A stretch of 64,000 bases of DNA, taken from positions 372,001-436,000 of the forward strand of contig WFMF01000032.1 of NCBI GenBank assembly GCA_011033025.1. Reading direction: 5' to 3'. The stretch is from Beroe forskalii. Lineage: Eukaryota > Ctenophora > Nuda > Beroida > Beroidae. Shown piece after piece: positions 13,001 to 26,018 of this stretch. The position numbers were made by a program, and so were the translations under genes. The first letter of the stretch is position 1, and each line of letters begins with the position of its first letter. A model generated the notes under the pieces. That model did no database searches, was not told the origin of the DNA, and saw only the letters and a list, made by a program, of their open reading frames with translations.

Positions 13001-16000
13001 GATTGAGCTGAAAATTTGCACGCCATCCATGGACGACCTAAGAAAGACATACCATACTTCAGAATCCCGAAATCAGCCATTTTCTGCCTGTTATGGGGGT
13101 TAAAATCGCGTTTTTCGGCAAAAACTGCCTTTTTCGCCCCTTATTGGGCGTAGATGTCTCATGGGTGGTCAAATAGAAGTGTATCTGGTCATAAATTATG
13201 CACCCAAGATCCGAAATCGAAAAACTTTGGCCGATTGAGCTGAAAATTTGCACGCCATCCATGGACGACCTAAGAAAGACATACCATACTTCAGAATCCC
13301 GAAATCAGCCATTTTCTGTCTGTTATGGGGGTTAAAATCGCGTTTTTCGGCTTAAAACTGCCTTTTTCGCCCCTTATTGGGCGTAGATGTCTCATGGGTG
13401 GTCAAATAGAAGTGTATCTGGTCATAAATTATGCGCCTGAAACCACTGAACAATTGATATTCGCCAGTTTTCCTTTGTTTTCCTGTAAAATCCAAAAAAC
13501 CCTATTTTTACCTCTCAAAACAGTGATACAGGACGTTCTTCATTTCTGAAGCACCCAAGATCCGAAATCGAAAAGCTTTGGCCGATTGAGCTGAAAATTT
13601 GCACGCCATCCATGGACGACCTAAGAAAGACATACCATACTTCAGAATCCCGAAATCAGCCATTTTCTGTCTGTTAGAGTGTTAGGGGGGGTTAAAATCG
13701 CGTTTTTCGGCTTAAAAACTGCCTTTTTCGCCCCTTATTGGGCGTAGATGTCTCATGAGTGGTCAAATAGAAGTGTATCTGGTCATAAATTATGCGCCTG
13801 AAACCACTGAACCAATGATATTCGCCAGTTTTCCTTTGTTTTCCTGTAAAATCCAAAAACCCTATTTTTACCTCTCAAAACAGTGATACAGGACGTTCTT
13901 CATTTCTGAAGCACCCAAGATCCGAAATCGAAAGCTTTGGCCGATTGAGCTGAAAATTTGCACGCCATCCATGGACGACCTAAGAAAGACATGCCATACT
14001 TCAGAATCCCGAAATCAGCCATTTTCTGTCAGTTATGGGGGGTTAAAATCGCGTTTTTCGGCTTAAAAACTGCCTTTTTTCGCCCCTAATTGGGCGTAGA
14101 TGTCTCATGGTTGGTCAAATAGAAGTGTATCTGGTCATAAATTATGCGCCTGAAACCACTGAACAATTGATATTCGCCAGTTTTCCTTTGTTTTCCTGTA
14201 AAATCCAAAAAACCCTATTTTTACCTCTCAAAACAGTGATACAGGACGTTCTTCATTTCTGAAGCACCCAAGATCCGAAATCAAAGCTTTGCCGATTGAG
14301 CTGAAAAATTTGCACGCCATCCATGGACGACCTAAGAAAGACATACCATACTTCAGAATCCCGAAATCAGCCATTTTCTGTCTGTTAGAGTGTTAGGGGG
14401 GGTTAAAATCGCGTTTTTCGGCTTAAAAACTGCCTTTTTTCGCCCCTTATTGGGCGTAGATGTCTCATGAGTGGTCAAATAGAAGTGTATCTGGTCATAA
14501 ATTATGCGCCTGAAACCACTGAACCAATGATATTCGCCAGTTTTCCTTTGTTTTCCTGTAAAATCCAAAAAACCCTATTTTTACCTCTCAAAACAGTGAT
14601 ACAGGACGTTCTTCATTTCTGAAGCACCCAAGATCCGAAATCGAAAAGCTTTGGCCGATTGAGCTGAAAATTTGCACGCCATCCATGGACGACCTAAGAA
14701 AGACATACCATACTTCAGAATCCCGAAATCAGCCATTTTCTGCCTGTTATGGGGGTTAAAATCGCGTTTTCGGCTTAAAAACTGCCTTTTTTCGCCCCTA
14801 ATTGGACGTAGATGTCTCATGGGTGGTCAAATAGAAGTGTATCTGGTCATAAATTATGCGCCTGAAACCACTGAACCAATGATATTCGCCAGTTTTCCTT
14901 GGTTTTCCGGAAAAATCCAAAAAAAACCCTATTTTTACCTCTCAAAACAGTGATCCAGGACGTTCTTCATTTCTGAAGCACCCAAGATCCGAAATCGAAA
15001 AGCTTTGGCCGATTGAGCTGAAAATTTGCAAGCCATCCATGGACGACCTAAGAAAGACATACCATACTTCAGAATCCCGAAATCAGCCATTTTCTGCCTG
15101 TTACGGGGGGTTAAAATCGCGTTTTCGGCTTAAAACTGCCTTTTTTCGCCCCTTATTGGGCGTAGATGTCTCATGGGTGGTCAAATAGAAGTGTATCTGG
15201 TCATAAATTATGCGCCTGAAACCACTGAACCAATGATATTCGCCAGTTTTCCTTTGTTTTCCTGTAAAATCCAAAAAACCCTATTTTTACCTCAAAACAG
15301 TAATCCAGGACGTTCTTCATTTCTGAGGCACCCAAGATCCGAAATCGAAAAGCTTTTGGCTGATTGAGCTGAAAATTTGCACGCCATCCATGGACGACCT
15401 AAGAAAGGCATACCATACTTCAGAATCCCGAAATCAGCCATTTTCTGTCTGTTATGGGGGGTTAAAATCGCGTTTTCGGCTTAAAACTGCCTTTTTCGCC
15501 CCTTATTGGGCGTAGATGTCTCATGGGTGGTCAAATAGAAGTGTATCTGGTCATAAATTATGCGCCTGAAACCACTGAACCAATGATATTTGCCAGTTTT
15601 CCTTTGTTTTCCTGTAAAATCCAAAAAACCCTATTTTTACCTCTCAAAACAGTAATCCAGGACGTTCTTCATTTCTGAGGCACCCAAGATCCGAAATCGA
15701 AAAGCTTTGGCTGATTGAGCTGAAAATTTGCACGCCATCCATGGACGACCTAAGAAAGGCATACCATACTTCAGCATCCCGAAATCAGCCATTTTCTGCC
15801 TGTTATGGGGGGTTAGAATCGCGTTTTTTGGCTTAAAAACTACCTTTTTTCGCCCCTTATTGGGCGTAGATGTCTCATGGGTGGTTAAATAGAAGTGTAT
15901 CTGGTCATAAATTATGCGCCTGAAACCACTGAACCAATGATATTTGCCAGTTTTCCTTTGTTTTCCTGTAAAATCCAAAAAACCCTATGTTTACCTCAAT

Positions 16001-18463
16001 ACCTCTCAAAACAGTGATCCAGGACGTTCTTCATTTCTGAAGCACCCAAGATCCAAAATCGAAAAGCTTTGGCCGATTGAGCTGAAAATTTGCACGCTAT
16101 CCGTGGACGACCTAAGAAAGACATACCAAACTTCAGAATCCCGAAATCAGCCATTTTCTGCCTGTTATGGGGGTTAGAATCGCGTTTTTGGCTTAAAACT
16201 GCCTTTTTCGCCCCTTATTGGGCGTAGATGTCTCATGGGTGGTCAAATAGAAGTGTATCTGGTCATAAATTATGCGCCTGAAACCACTGAACCGATGATA
16301 TTCGCCAGTTTTCCTTTGTTTTCCTGTAAAATCCAAAAAACCCTATTTTACCTCTCAAAACAGTAATCCAGGACGTTCTTCATTTCTGAGGCACCCAAGA
16401 TCCGAAATCGAAAAGCTTTGGCTGATTGAGCTGAAAATTTGCACGCCATCCATGGACGACCTAAGAAAGGCATACCATACTTCAGCATCCCGAAAAATCA
16501 GCCATTTTCTGTCTGTTATGGGGGTTAAAATCGCGTTTTTCGGCTTAAAAACTACCTTTTTTCGCCCCTTATTGGGCGTAGATGTCTCATGGGTGGTCAA
16601 ATAGAAGTGTATCTGGTCATAAATTATGCGCCTGAAGCCACTGAACCAATGATATTCGCCAGTTTTCCTTTGTTTTCCTGTAAAATCCAAAAAACCCTAT
16701 TTTTACCTCTCAAAACAGTAATCCAGGACGTTCTTCATTTCTGAGGCACCCAAGATCCGAAATCGAAAAGCTTTGGCTGATTGAGCTGAAAATTTGCACG
16801 CCATCCATGGACGACCTAAGAAAGGCATACCATACTTCAGCATCCCGAAATCAGCCATTTTCTGTCTGTTATGGGGGGTTAAAATCGCGTTTTCGGCTTA
16901 AAACTACCTTTTTCGCCCCTTATTGGGCGTAGAAAATTTGCACGCCATCCATGGACGACCTAAGAAAGGCATACCATACTTCAGCATCCCGAAATCAGCC
17001 ATTTTCTGTCTGTTATGGGGGTTAAAATCGCGTTTTCGGCTTAAAACTACCTTTTTCGCCCCTTATTGGGCGTAGATGTCTCATGGGTGGTCAAATAGAA
17101 GTGTATCTGGTCATAAATTATGCGCCTGAAGCCACTGAACCAATGATATTCGCCAGTTTTCCTTTGTTTTCCTGTAAAATCCAAAAACCCTATTTTTACC
17201 TCTCAAAACAGTAATCCAGGACGTTCTTCATTTCTGAGGCACCCAAGATCCGAAATCGAAAAGCTTTGGCTGATTGAGCTGAAAATTTGCACGCCATCCA
17301 TGGACGACCTAAGAAAGGCATACCATACTTCAGCATCCCGAAATCAGCCATTTTCTGTCTGTTATGGGGGTTAAAATCGCGTTTTCGGCTTAAAAACTAC
17401 CTTTTTCGCCCCTTATTGGGCGTAGATGTCTCATGGGTGGTTAAATAGAAGTGTATCTGGTCATAATTTATGCGCCTGAAACCACTGAACCAATGATATT
17501 CGCCAGTTTTCCTTGGTTTTCCTGCAAAATCCAAAAAACCCTATTTTTACCTCTCAAAACAGTGATCCAGGACGTTCTTCATTTCTGAGGCACCCAAGAT
17601 CAGAAATCGAAAAACTTTGGCCGATTGAGCTGAAAATTTGCACGCCATCCATGGACGACCTAAGAAAGACATACCATACTTCAGAATCCCGAAATCAGCC
17701 ATTTTCTGTCTGTTATGGGGGGTTAAAATCGCGTTTTTCGGCTTAAAAACTGTCTTTTTTCGCCCCTTATTGGGCGTAGATGTCTCATGAGTGGTCAAAT
17801 AGAAGTGTATCTGGTCATAAATTATGCGCCTGAAACCACTGAACCAATGATATTCGCCAGTTTTCCTTTGTTTTCCTGTAAAATCCAAAAAACCCTATTT
17901 TTACCTCTCAAAACAGTGATCCAGGACGTTCTTCATTTCTGAGGCACCCAAGATCCGAAATCGAAAAGCTTTGGCTGATTGAGCTGAAAATTTGCACGCC
18001 ATCCATGGACGACCTAAGAAAGACATACCATACTTCAGAATCCCGAAATCAGCCATTTTCTGTCTGTTATGGGGGGGTTAAAATCGCGTTTTTCGGCTTA
18101 AAAACTGCCTTTTTTCGCCCCTTATCGGCGTACATGTCTCATGGGTGGTCAAATAGAAGTGTATCTGGTCATAAATTATTCGCCTGAAACCACTGAACCA
18201 ATGATATTCGCCAGTTTTCGTTTGTTTTCCTGTAAAATCCAAAGAAAACCTATTTTTACCTCTCAAAACAGTGATCCATGCCGGTCTTCATTTCTGAGGC
18301 ACCCAAGATCCGAAATCGAAAAGCTTTGGCCGATTGAGCTGAAAACTTGCACGCCATCCATGGAGGACCTAAGAAAGACATACCATACTTCATAATCCCC
18401 AAATCAGCCATTTTCTGTCTGTTATGGGGGGGGGGGGGTTAAAATCGCGTTTTTCGGCTTAAA
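10052..18463. repeat. Satellite B array, main part (about 24 monomers)
   Basis: Mostly 350-355 bp monomers. Two shortened monomers of about 232 bp share one deletion joint (ATTATGC joined to ACCCAAGATCC, near 12616 and 13199). One of about 142 bp arises from a joint near 16934. A distinctive variant (CTTATCGGCGTACATGTC) at 11841 recurs at 18121, 6.28 kb away, with matching neighbours. The array ends within GGCTTAAAAC at about 18463. Frames of up to 113 codons on both strands repeat once per monomer and are not genes. Confidence 0.98.
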
Positions 18464-20109
18464 ACCTTGGCTTCCTCCTCAACTTTTCAACTTCCTGATG
18501 ATCAGCCACTGCTTCTCAACTTCGTTCTGAGTCTTCTACCCAGTCTCCCCCAGTCTTTTCATCCTGTCCTGCAGCTCCTTCCCAATGGATTCCTTGTCCA
18601 TCCCAATCGAATGTTGCAGAAACCACCAACTTCCCCTCCTGCTGCACACAAAGCTATCCCTCTACCTGGGTGCAAACCTTTAACTTTTTAAGAATGGCTT
18701 ACTATAGCCAGTACATCATGGATATGATGGTACATCTGGTCCCCAAGCTACACCAGATCCCTACATTTACCAGATAGTCCCTCTATCTCTCTATTATAGG
18801 CACCTCGTCATTGGAGACCCTATGATTAACGAGGGTCTCACTGTCACAGTACACATCTGCTGGGGGAATTCACCCTCACCAGGTACATCCCCTGCTCAGA
18901 GCACCTGCATAGAACCAGTAAAGGGGCACTTGACCCCCCCCCCCCCCAACGTTACATCCCCTGACCTTACATCCCCTGGCCTTACATCCCCTGACCTTAC
19001 ATCCCCTGAGATTACACCCCTACTTCAGAACTGCAAATCTATAGATCTATAGAGGAAAGCGGGGGATCAATCATCACAGTTCGAGGATAACTGCGACATC
19101 CCCCCCCCCTGACATTATATTCCTCGATGAATCAACACAGATCAAATACATTGATTCGCGGCTTAATTAAGGTTTTTAAGTGGGATGAACCTCTTCTGAA
19201 CCAAGATGTTCCGTGTCACTAGAGGAAACGTGTTCAAGCCAATCTGCCCTGTAAACAAGGAGGAACGAGAGGATCCAGATCCTCACCCGGAACTACTCCA
19301 GACCTATTGCTGACAGCTCCCTGACTACGACAACATGTCTTATACAGTTTTCAGTTTTAAATGACTTAAATGAGATCTTTTGTTTTGATAAAATGACGTG
19401 TGATATGCAATTACTATAAAATTATTGTAATATCCAAATCCTGTTTAACACATTTTAGTAATGGGTGATCCAGTGTCGGGGGATGTAATGTCGGATGGTC
19501 AAATGTATTGCATGCTGAACTACACAAGAGGCCTAAGCCTATCCTAGGAAATATTGCTGATTGCGAATTATAAAGCCTTAGTACTTGAACTGCATAAACT
19601 ATTTGGGACTGCTAGGCAAGGGCTCGTGAATGTCATACAAGGTTATATACTTGCAGGAAGACAGTCAATAGAATCGAGTGTTTCATACATGAACAGGAAA
19701 TAGTTCCTAGCATGGTAGCAGGGAATCAGGGATAAGACAATATGACTATAATGGAATACACTTGAACTTATCAAGGGTTAAAACTACATAATAAAGTAAT
19801 AATAATATCCTTAACCATTAGCAACTTTCAAGTCTTACTTTCTTTGATTTTGTCGTCAACATAAAACAGCAATTTATATAAATGTATGGAGCTTGGGCAT
19901 TCTTCAAGCACAAGGGCAAATTTCGACTGTTTCAACGACCTTGACTGACACATTTGACACCCCCACCAATCAAATTAGCAGGAAAATGTCAGTTATAGAA
20001 ATTATAACAACTTTTTCTCTCACAACGGCCAAACGGCCAATTAGCCGAAACAGCAAATTTTTAAGACGGTTGGCCGTTGGTCGGTGGATCCCCCCTCAAA
20101 ATACAATAC
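18464..20109. other. Mostly single-copy DNA downstream of the PGK exon
   Basis: Lies on the 3' side of the PGK exon (minus strand) and is presumably its first intron. No further PGK exon is recognisable. About 18948-19016 holds four or five imperfect 15 bp copies of CTTACATCCCCTGAC. A minus-strand stretch near 18500-18600 could encode a short charged peptide but contains stops and is not called as a gene. Confidence 0.5.
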
Positions 20110-20869
20110 CTATTTCCATGTTGTGGAGAACTTTCTCGAAAGTAAAAGCCATCCCGCCTCCAATGACCATTTCATCCACCACATTCAGCATATTCATGAT
20201 CAGTTGGATCTTATCCGCCACCTTGGCACCACCCAGGATACTCAGGAAAGGTCGGTCAGGGCTCTCCAGGACCTTGGCGAAGTACGTCAGTTCCTTGGCC
20301 AGGAGGGCACCGGCCGCGCGCTGCTCACAGGTAAACCCGACCATGGAACTGTGAGCTCGGTGGGCGGTGCCGAACGCATCGTTAACGTAGACATCCCCCA
20401 GTTTAGCGAGTTGTTCCCTGAACTGCACCACGCCCTCCTTCCCACACTTCACCTTCTTCTTGTTCTCGTCCTGGAACGATCCCTCCTCCTCCGGGTGGAA
20501 ACGCAGGTTCTCCAGCAGTATCACGCCGCCTTGCGGCGCACTGTTCACCGCCTCTTCCACCTTACTCCCCACACAATCATCCAGGAAGATGACGTCATCG
20601 CGTCCCAGGAGGCGCCGTAGTTCAGCCGCCACCGGAGCTAAGCTGTACTTGGGATTAGGGGAGCCGTTAGGGCGGCCGAGGTGGCTGGCCAGGACCAGCG
20701 AGCGGCATCCTGCTGCCAGAATGTGTTTGATGGTGGGCAAAGCGGCGTTAATTCGCTGAGTGTTGGTGATGGTGGTGCCGTCAAGGGGCACGTTGAAATC
20801 CACGCGTAGGAAGACCCGCTTATTGGAGAAGTCTACATCCTGGTAGGAAAGCTTGTTCTGCAGTGACAT
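20110..20869 (-). CDS. PGK1: Phosphoglycerate kinase, first coding exon (N-terminal 253 residues)
   Basis: Encodes the N-terminal domain of phosphoglycerate kinase, the cytosolic glycolytic enzyme that moves a phosphate between 1,3-bisphosphoglycerate and ADP. It starts MSLQNKL, as in animal PGKs. Visible motifs are RVDFNVP (residues 22-28), Arg39 in the QRI motif, SHLGRP (62-67), [41 protein letters not shown] and IGGGMAFTF, all colinear with the family. The exon ends after HNMEI plus one base of the next Gly codon, at a GTATTG donor; animal PGK continues GTSLF there. The C-terminal nucleotide-binding domain (about 160 residues) is not found between here and the satellite B array, so it must lie further left or be lost. 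The first exon is long (760 bases) and intact, and fairly GC-rich compared with its surroundings. Confidence 0.95.
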
Positions 20870-21723
20870 GACGGCTATTGGGAGGAGAGGAGAGGTTAAT
20901 AAGGAATTATAATGACTTGAAAAACAAATGGTCTCATTATTGCTTTATTGCTTTATTGGTAACGATATGATATCATGTGAATTACCTTATCTCATGTCAA
21001 GATGCTAAGATGGAAAAGAAATGAAATATGAATTTTTGTCAACTTAAGCATTAGGTTAGGCAATCAAACAATGACACAATTCTCTAGAAATACCTGATCA
21101 GAAAACAAATTATTATGAGCCCAATTTACATAAAATATCAAAACAAAACATAAATAAATTACATAACGAACATCAAAAAATCTCTTACACACAACACATT
21201 TCATCTCACATCTGAACAAAAACATTAAAAGTTAAAAGATCACGTTATCATTGATCAAATTAAATATAGCAACTAACAGTTCATTCTGATATATTTCATG
21301 CGAATGGGTATGTTGAGTCGTAATGACCTTTGTCAGTAATATTTCATCAGTCATTGACTTCTGATTCTATTACATAAATGACAACTTCTTTTTGCCATTG
21401 CTACATTACCTACGGATTCATTCACAAGTGTCACAATCTCAGTCGTGTTTCCCTAACACCGACCGTATGTTTCTAGATTGGATACTTCATCTGATATCCA
21501 ATATCCATGCAAATGATTGAACCTTTATTAAACAGTGTCCGAAAGTAATGCCATGCCATTCAGTTTCAATTCGCTTAGGGGTGTTAAAAACCAGAAATTA
21601 GACTCTGCCAATCTTCTGACTCACCTGCCCCAGGCGCCCTCTGTCTGGAGGGTTTACTCCTGTGTTCGAGGGACCTACTGCTTTGTACCTTCGTTTGTAG
21701 GGTTGTGTTGTACCACTTCTAAC
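20870..21723. other. Spacer between PGK start and BORCS5 3' end
   Basis: Upstream of PGK and downstream of BORCS5, so it should hold the PGK promoter and the BORCS5 3' UTR. AT-rich; I see no clear TATA box, RNA gene or repeat. Confidence 0.5.
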
Positions 21724-22328
21724 TCAGTCCGGAGAGTTGAGGGAGAAGGGAGCCATTTTCTCGTCCACTGGCAGCAACTCATTAAGCTCGCTCACCACAG
21801 GAATCAGACCATCCACTGTCTTCTGCATCTGCGCCAGCTGAGTACTGATCTCCTTCACAGAGCTCTGGATGTTGGCACTCCACGTTGTATAAACGCTGCT
21901 TTTCTTCTGTGTCAGTCCTGAGGGGAAGGACACGTGACAGAGCCTGCTACTCGTGAGACCTGTCACGTGACATGTCACGTGATTAAAATGCTCAGGATAC
22001 CCCCAGAAAGGAGTGAAATTAATGAATTTTGTCATAGAACTTGGTGCAATAAAATTGATGTTTCAAAATGGCATTAGGTAACGCCATGAATTCGTCATAT
22101 CAACTATTGTTGTATTATAAGATTATAGCAGGTAATATTGCTCTATTATTTGGCAATGAAAATGGGCCGCCAAGGGAGTCTACAATATGTATAGTGGGGT
22201 AAGAAGTACCAACCTAGGATATTGGAGACAGTGGTATCTGCCTGCTTGATGTCACGTGATATGGTGTTCTGGTCTGCTGCTACCACCGATGACGTTTGTC
22301 GCAGATGTTCTTCGTATACCGTGAACAA
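21724..22328 (-). CDS. BORCS5: BORC complex subunit 5 (myrlysin), last two exons
   Basis: Two exons, 22214-22328 and 21724-21917, join across a 296 bp GT-AG intron (GTTGGT donor, CCCCTCAG acceptor) to give about 102 C-terminal residues. The first has VYEEHLRQTSSVVAADQN and matches the YQDHLHQCAEAVAFDQN region of human BORCS5. The second has NIQSSVKEISTQLAQMQ, then LNELLPVDEKMAPFSL, matching LNSMLPEGERLEPFSM near the human C-terminus. Spliced, the alignment is gapless across the junction. BORCS5 is the myristoylated BORC subunit that recruits ARL8 and kinesin to lysosomes; the part seen is its coiled-coil C-terminal half. The acceptor before LFTVYEEH is TTTTTCACAG. N-terminal exons are not found before the satellite A array begins at 22509, so the array may lie in the upstream intron. 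Confidence 0.88.
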
Positions 22329-22508
22329 CTGTGAAAAATATCCGTTATAAAACCTTTATTCCGAGAACTACGTAGGGTATTTCCTGGATGTTAAATACGT
22401 GAAAAAAACGCCAATAAGTACGACGCATTGGCCCCTGAAGGAGTACGCGTAATTTTCTCACTTTACGTGACTAAGAAAGTTAAACACGGATTCTGAAATC
22501 TGAATAGT

Positions 22509-25500
22509 GATCAAAATTCAGAAAATACTCTGACACCATTGGACTTGTGGAAAACTCTGTGAATAAATTCATCATTATTTGGTGTTAGAACACTCTCTGG
22601 GAAAAAGCATATTTCAGCCTCATATTTGGTCCTTGTGGACAATTATAACCAAAGAAGTCCATTTTTAGGCCAAAAATTGGGTTTTTGAGAGGCTGTAGAT
22701 CGTGAAAATGGCCGAAATTCAAAATTCTGAAAGCAGCATTTTCTTAGTTGGATCAAACTGTACTGACCTGCAAAATTTCATGAGTTAACTAGTAACTTTA
22801 TTAATAGGAGGACCCCCCCCCCCCGAGATACTGATCAAAATTCAGAAAATACTCTGACACCATTGGACTTGTGGAAAACTCTGTTAATAAATGCATCATT
22901 ATTTGGTTCTAGTACACTCTCTGGAAGGCAGTCACACGGAAAAAAGCATATTTAAGCCTTATATTTGGTCCTTGTGGACAATTATAACCAAAGAAGTCCA
23001 TTTTTAGGCCAAAAATTGGGTTTTTGAGAGGCTGTAAATCGTGAAAATGGCCGAAATTCAAAATTCTGAAAGCAGCATTTTCTTAGTTGGATCAAACTGT
23101 ACTGACCTGCAAAATTTCATGAGTTAACTAGTAACTTTAATAGGACGACCCCCCCGAGATGCTGATCAAAATTCAGAAAATACTCTGACACCATTGGACT
23201 TGTGGAAAACTCTGTTAATAAATGCATCATTATTTGGTTCTAGTACACTCCCTGGAAGGCAGTCACATGGGAAAAAGCAGTTTTCAGCCTTATATTTGGT
23301 CCTTGTGGACAATTATAACCAAAGAAGTCCATTTTTAGGCCAAAAATTGGGTTTTTGAGAGGCTGTAAATCGTGAAAATGGCCGAAATTCAAAATTCTGA
23401 AAGCAGCATTTTCTTAGTTGGATCAAACTGTACTGACCTGCAAAATTTCATGAGTTAACTAGTAACTTTATTAATAGGAGGACCCCCCCCCTGAGATACT
23501 GATCAAAATTCAGAAAATACTCTGACACCATTGGACCTGTGGAAAACTCTGTTAATAAATGCATCATTATTTGGTTCTAGTACACTCTCTGGAAGGCAGT
23601 CACACAGGAAAAAGCATATTTTAGCCTTATATTTGGTCCTTGTGGACAATTATAACCAAAGAAGTCCATTTTTAGGCCAAAAATTGGGTTTTTGAGAGGC
23701 TGTAAATCGTGAAAATGGCCGAAATTCAAAATTCTGAAAGCAGCATTTTCTTAGTTGGATCAAACTGTACTGACCTGCAAAATTTCATGAGTTAACTAGT
23801 AACTTTATTAATAGGACGACCCCCCCCCCCCGAGATACTGATCAAAATTCAGAAAATACTCTGACACCATTGGACTTGTGGAAAACTCTGTTAATAAATG
23901 CATCATTATTTGGTTCTAGCACACTCTCTGGAAGGCAGTAACACTGGAAAAAGCATATTTTAGCCTTATATTTGGTCCTTGTGGACAATTATAACCAAAG
24001 AAGTCCATTTTTAGGCCAAAAATTGGGTTTTGAGAGGCTGTAAATCGTGAAAATGGCCGAAATTCAAAATTCTTAAAGCAGCATTTTCTTAGTTGGATCA
24101 AACTGTACTGACCTGCAAAATTTCATGAGTTAACTAGTAACTTTATTAATAGGAGGACCCCCCCGAGATGCTGATCAAAATTCAGAAAATACTCTGACAC
24201 CATTGGACTTGTGGAAAACTCTGTTAATAAATGCATCATTATTTGGTTCTAGTACACTCTCTGGAAGGCAGTCACACGGGAAAAAGCATATTTTAGCCTT
24301 ATATTTGGTCCTTGTGGACAATTATAACCAAAGAAGTCCATTTTTAGGCCAAAAATTGGGTTTTTGAGAGGCTGTAAATCGTGAAAATGGCCGAAATTCA
24401 AAATTCTGAAAGCAGCATTTTCTTAGTTGGATCAAACTGTACTGACCTGCAAAATTTCATGAGTTAACTAGTAACTTTAATAGGACGACCCCCCCCCCCT
24501 CGAGATACTGATCAAAATTCAGAAAATACTCTGACACCATTGGATTTGTGGAAAACTCTGTTAATAAATGCATCATTATTTGGTTCTAGTACACTCTCTG
24601 GAAGGCAGTCACACGGGAAAAAGCATATTTTAGCCTTATATTTGGTCCTTGTGGACAATTATAACCAAAGAAGTCCATTTTAGGCCAAAAATTGGGTTTT
24701 TGAGAGGCTGTAAATCGTGAAAATGGCCGAAATTCAAAATTCTGAAAGCAGCATTTTCTTAGTTGGATCAAACTGTACTGACCTGCAAAATTTCATGAGT
24801 TAACTAGTAACTTTATTAATAGAGGACCCCCCCCCGAGATACTGATCAAAATTCAGAAAATACTCTGACACCATTGGACTTGTGGAAAACTCTGTTAATA
24901 AATGCATCATTATTTGGTTCTAGTACACTCTCTGGAAGGCAGTCACACGGGAAAAAGCATATTTTAGCCTTATATTTGGTCCTTGTGGACAATTATAACC
25001 AAAGAAGTCCATTTTAGGCCAAAAATTGGGTTTTTGAGAGGCTGTAAATCGTGAAAATGGCCGAAATTCAAAATTCTGAAAGCAGCATTTTCTTAGTTGG
25101 ATCAAACTGTACTGACCTGCAAAATTTCATGAGTTAACTAGTAACTTTATTAATAGGACGACCCCCCCCCCCCCGAGATGCTGATCAAAATTCAGAAAAT
25201 ACTCTGACACCATTGGACTAATGGAAAACTCTGTTAATAAATGCATCATTATTTGGTTCTAGTACACTCCCTGGAAGGCAGTCACATGGGAAAAAGCAGT
25301 TTTCAGCCTTATATTTGGTCCTTGTGGACAATTATAACCAAAGAAGTCCATTTTTAGGCCAAAAATTGGGTTTTTGAGAGGCTGTAAATCGTGAAAATGG
25401 CCGAAATTCAAAATTCTGAAAGCAGCATTTTCTTAGTTGGATCAAACTGTACTGACTTGCAAAATTTCATGAGTTAACTAGTAACTTTATTAATAGGAGG

Positions 25501-26018
25501 ACCCCCCCCCGAGATACTGATCAAAATTCAGAAAATACTCTGACACCATTGGACTAATGGAAAACTCTGTTAATAAATGCATCATTATTTGGTTCTAGTA
25601 CACTCTCTGGAAGGCAGTCACACGGGGAAAAAGCATATTTTAGCCTTATATTTGGTCCTTGTGGACAATTATAACCAAGGAAGTCCATTTTTAGGCCAAA
25701 AATTGGGTTTTTGAGAGGCTGTAAATCGTGAAAATGGCCGAAATTCAAAATTCTGAAAGCAGCATTTTCTTAGTTGGATCAAACTGTACTGACCTGCAAA
25801 ATTTCATGAGTTAACTAGTAACTTTTAATAGGAGGACCCCCCCCCGAGATGCTGATCAAAATTCAGAAAATACTCTGGCACCATTGGACTAATGGAAAAC
25901 TCTGTTAATAAATGCATCATTATTTGGTTCTAGTACACTCCCTGGAAGGCAGTCACATGGGAAAAAAGCAGTTTTTCAGCCTTATATTTGGTCCTTGTGG
26001 ACAATTATAACCAAAGAA
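22509..26018. repeat. Satellite A array, block 2 (about 10.5 monomers)
   Basis: Subtype with GTTAATAAATG and TTATATTTGGTCC, unlike block 1. Begins inside GATCAAAATTCAG and ends immediately after the box ACCAAAGAAG at 26018. Confidence 0.98.

Noticed and set aside
7416-18395. ORFs of up to 113 codons in satellite B (for example MGGQIEVYLVINYAPETTE)
   Set aside because: Repeat-derived, present on both strands of the same monomers, no conserved frame across copies.
18467-18691. Possible coding exon next to satellite B
   Set aside because: The plus frame is low-complexity Pro/Leu-rich, and the minus frame (KESIGKELQDRMKRLG) is soon stopped; no family recognised.
19893-20759. Plus-strand ORFs of 153, 178 and 99 codons
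   Set aside because: Antisense shadows of the PGK exon, whose minus-strand reading is unambiguous.
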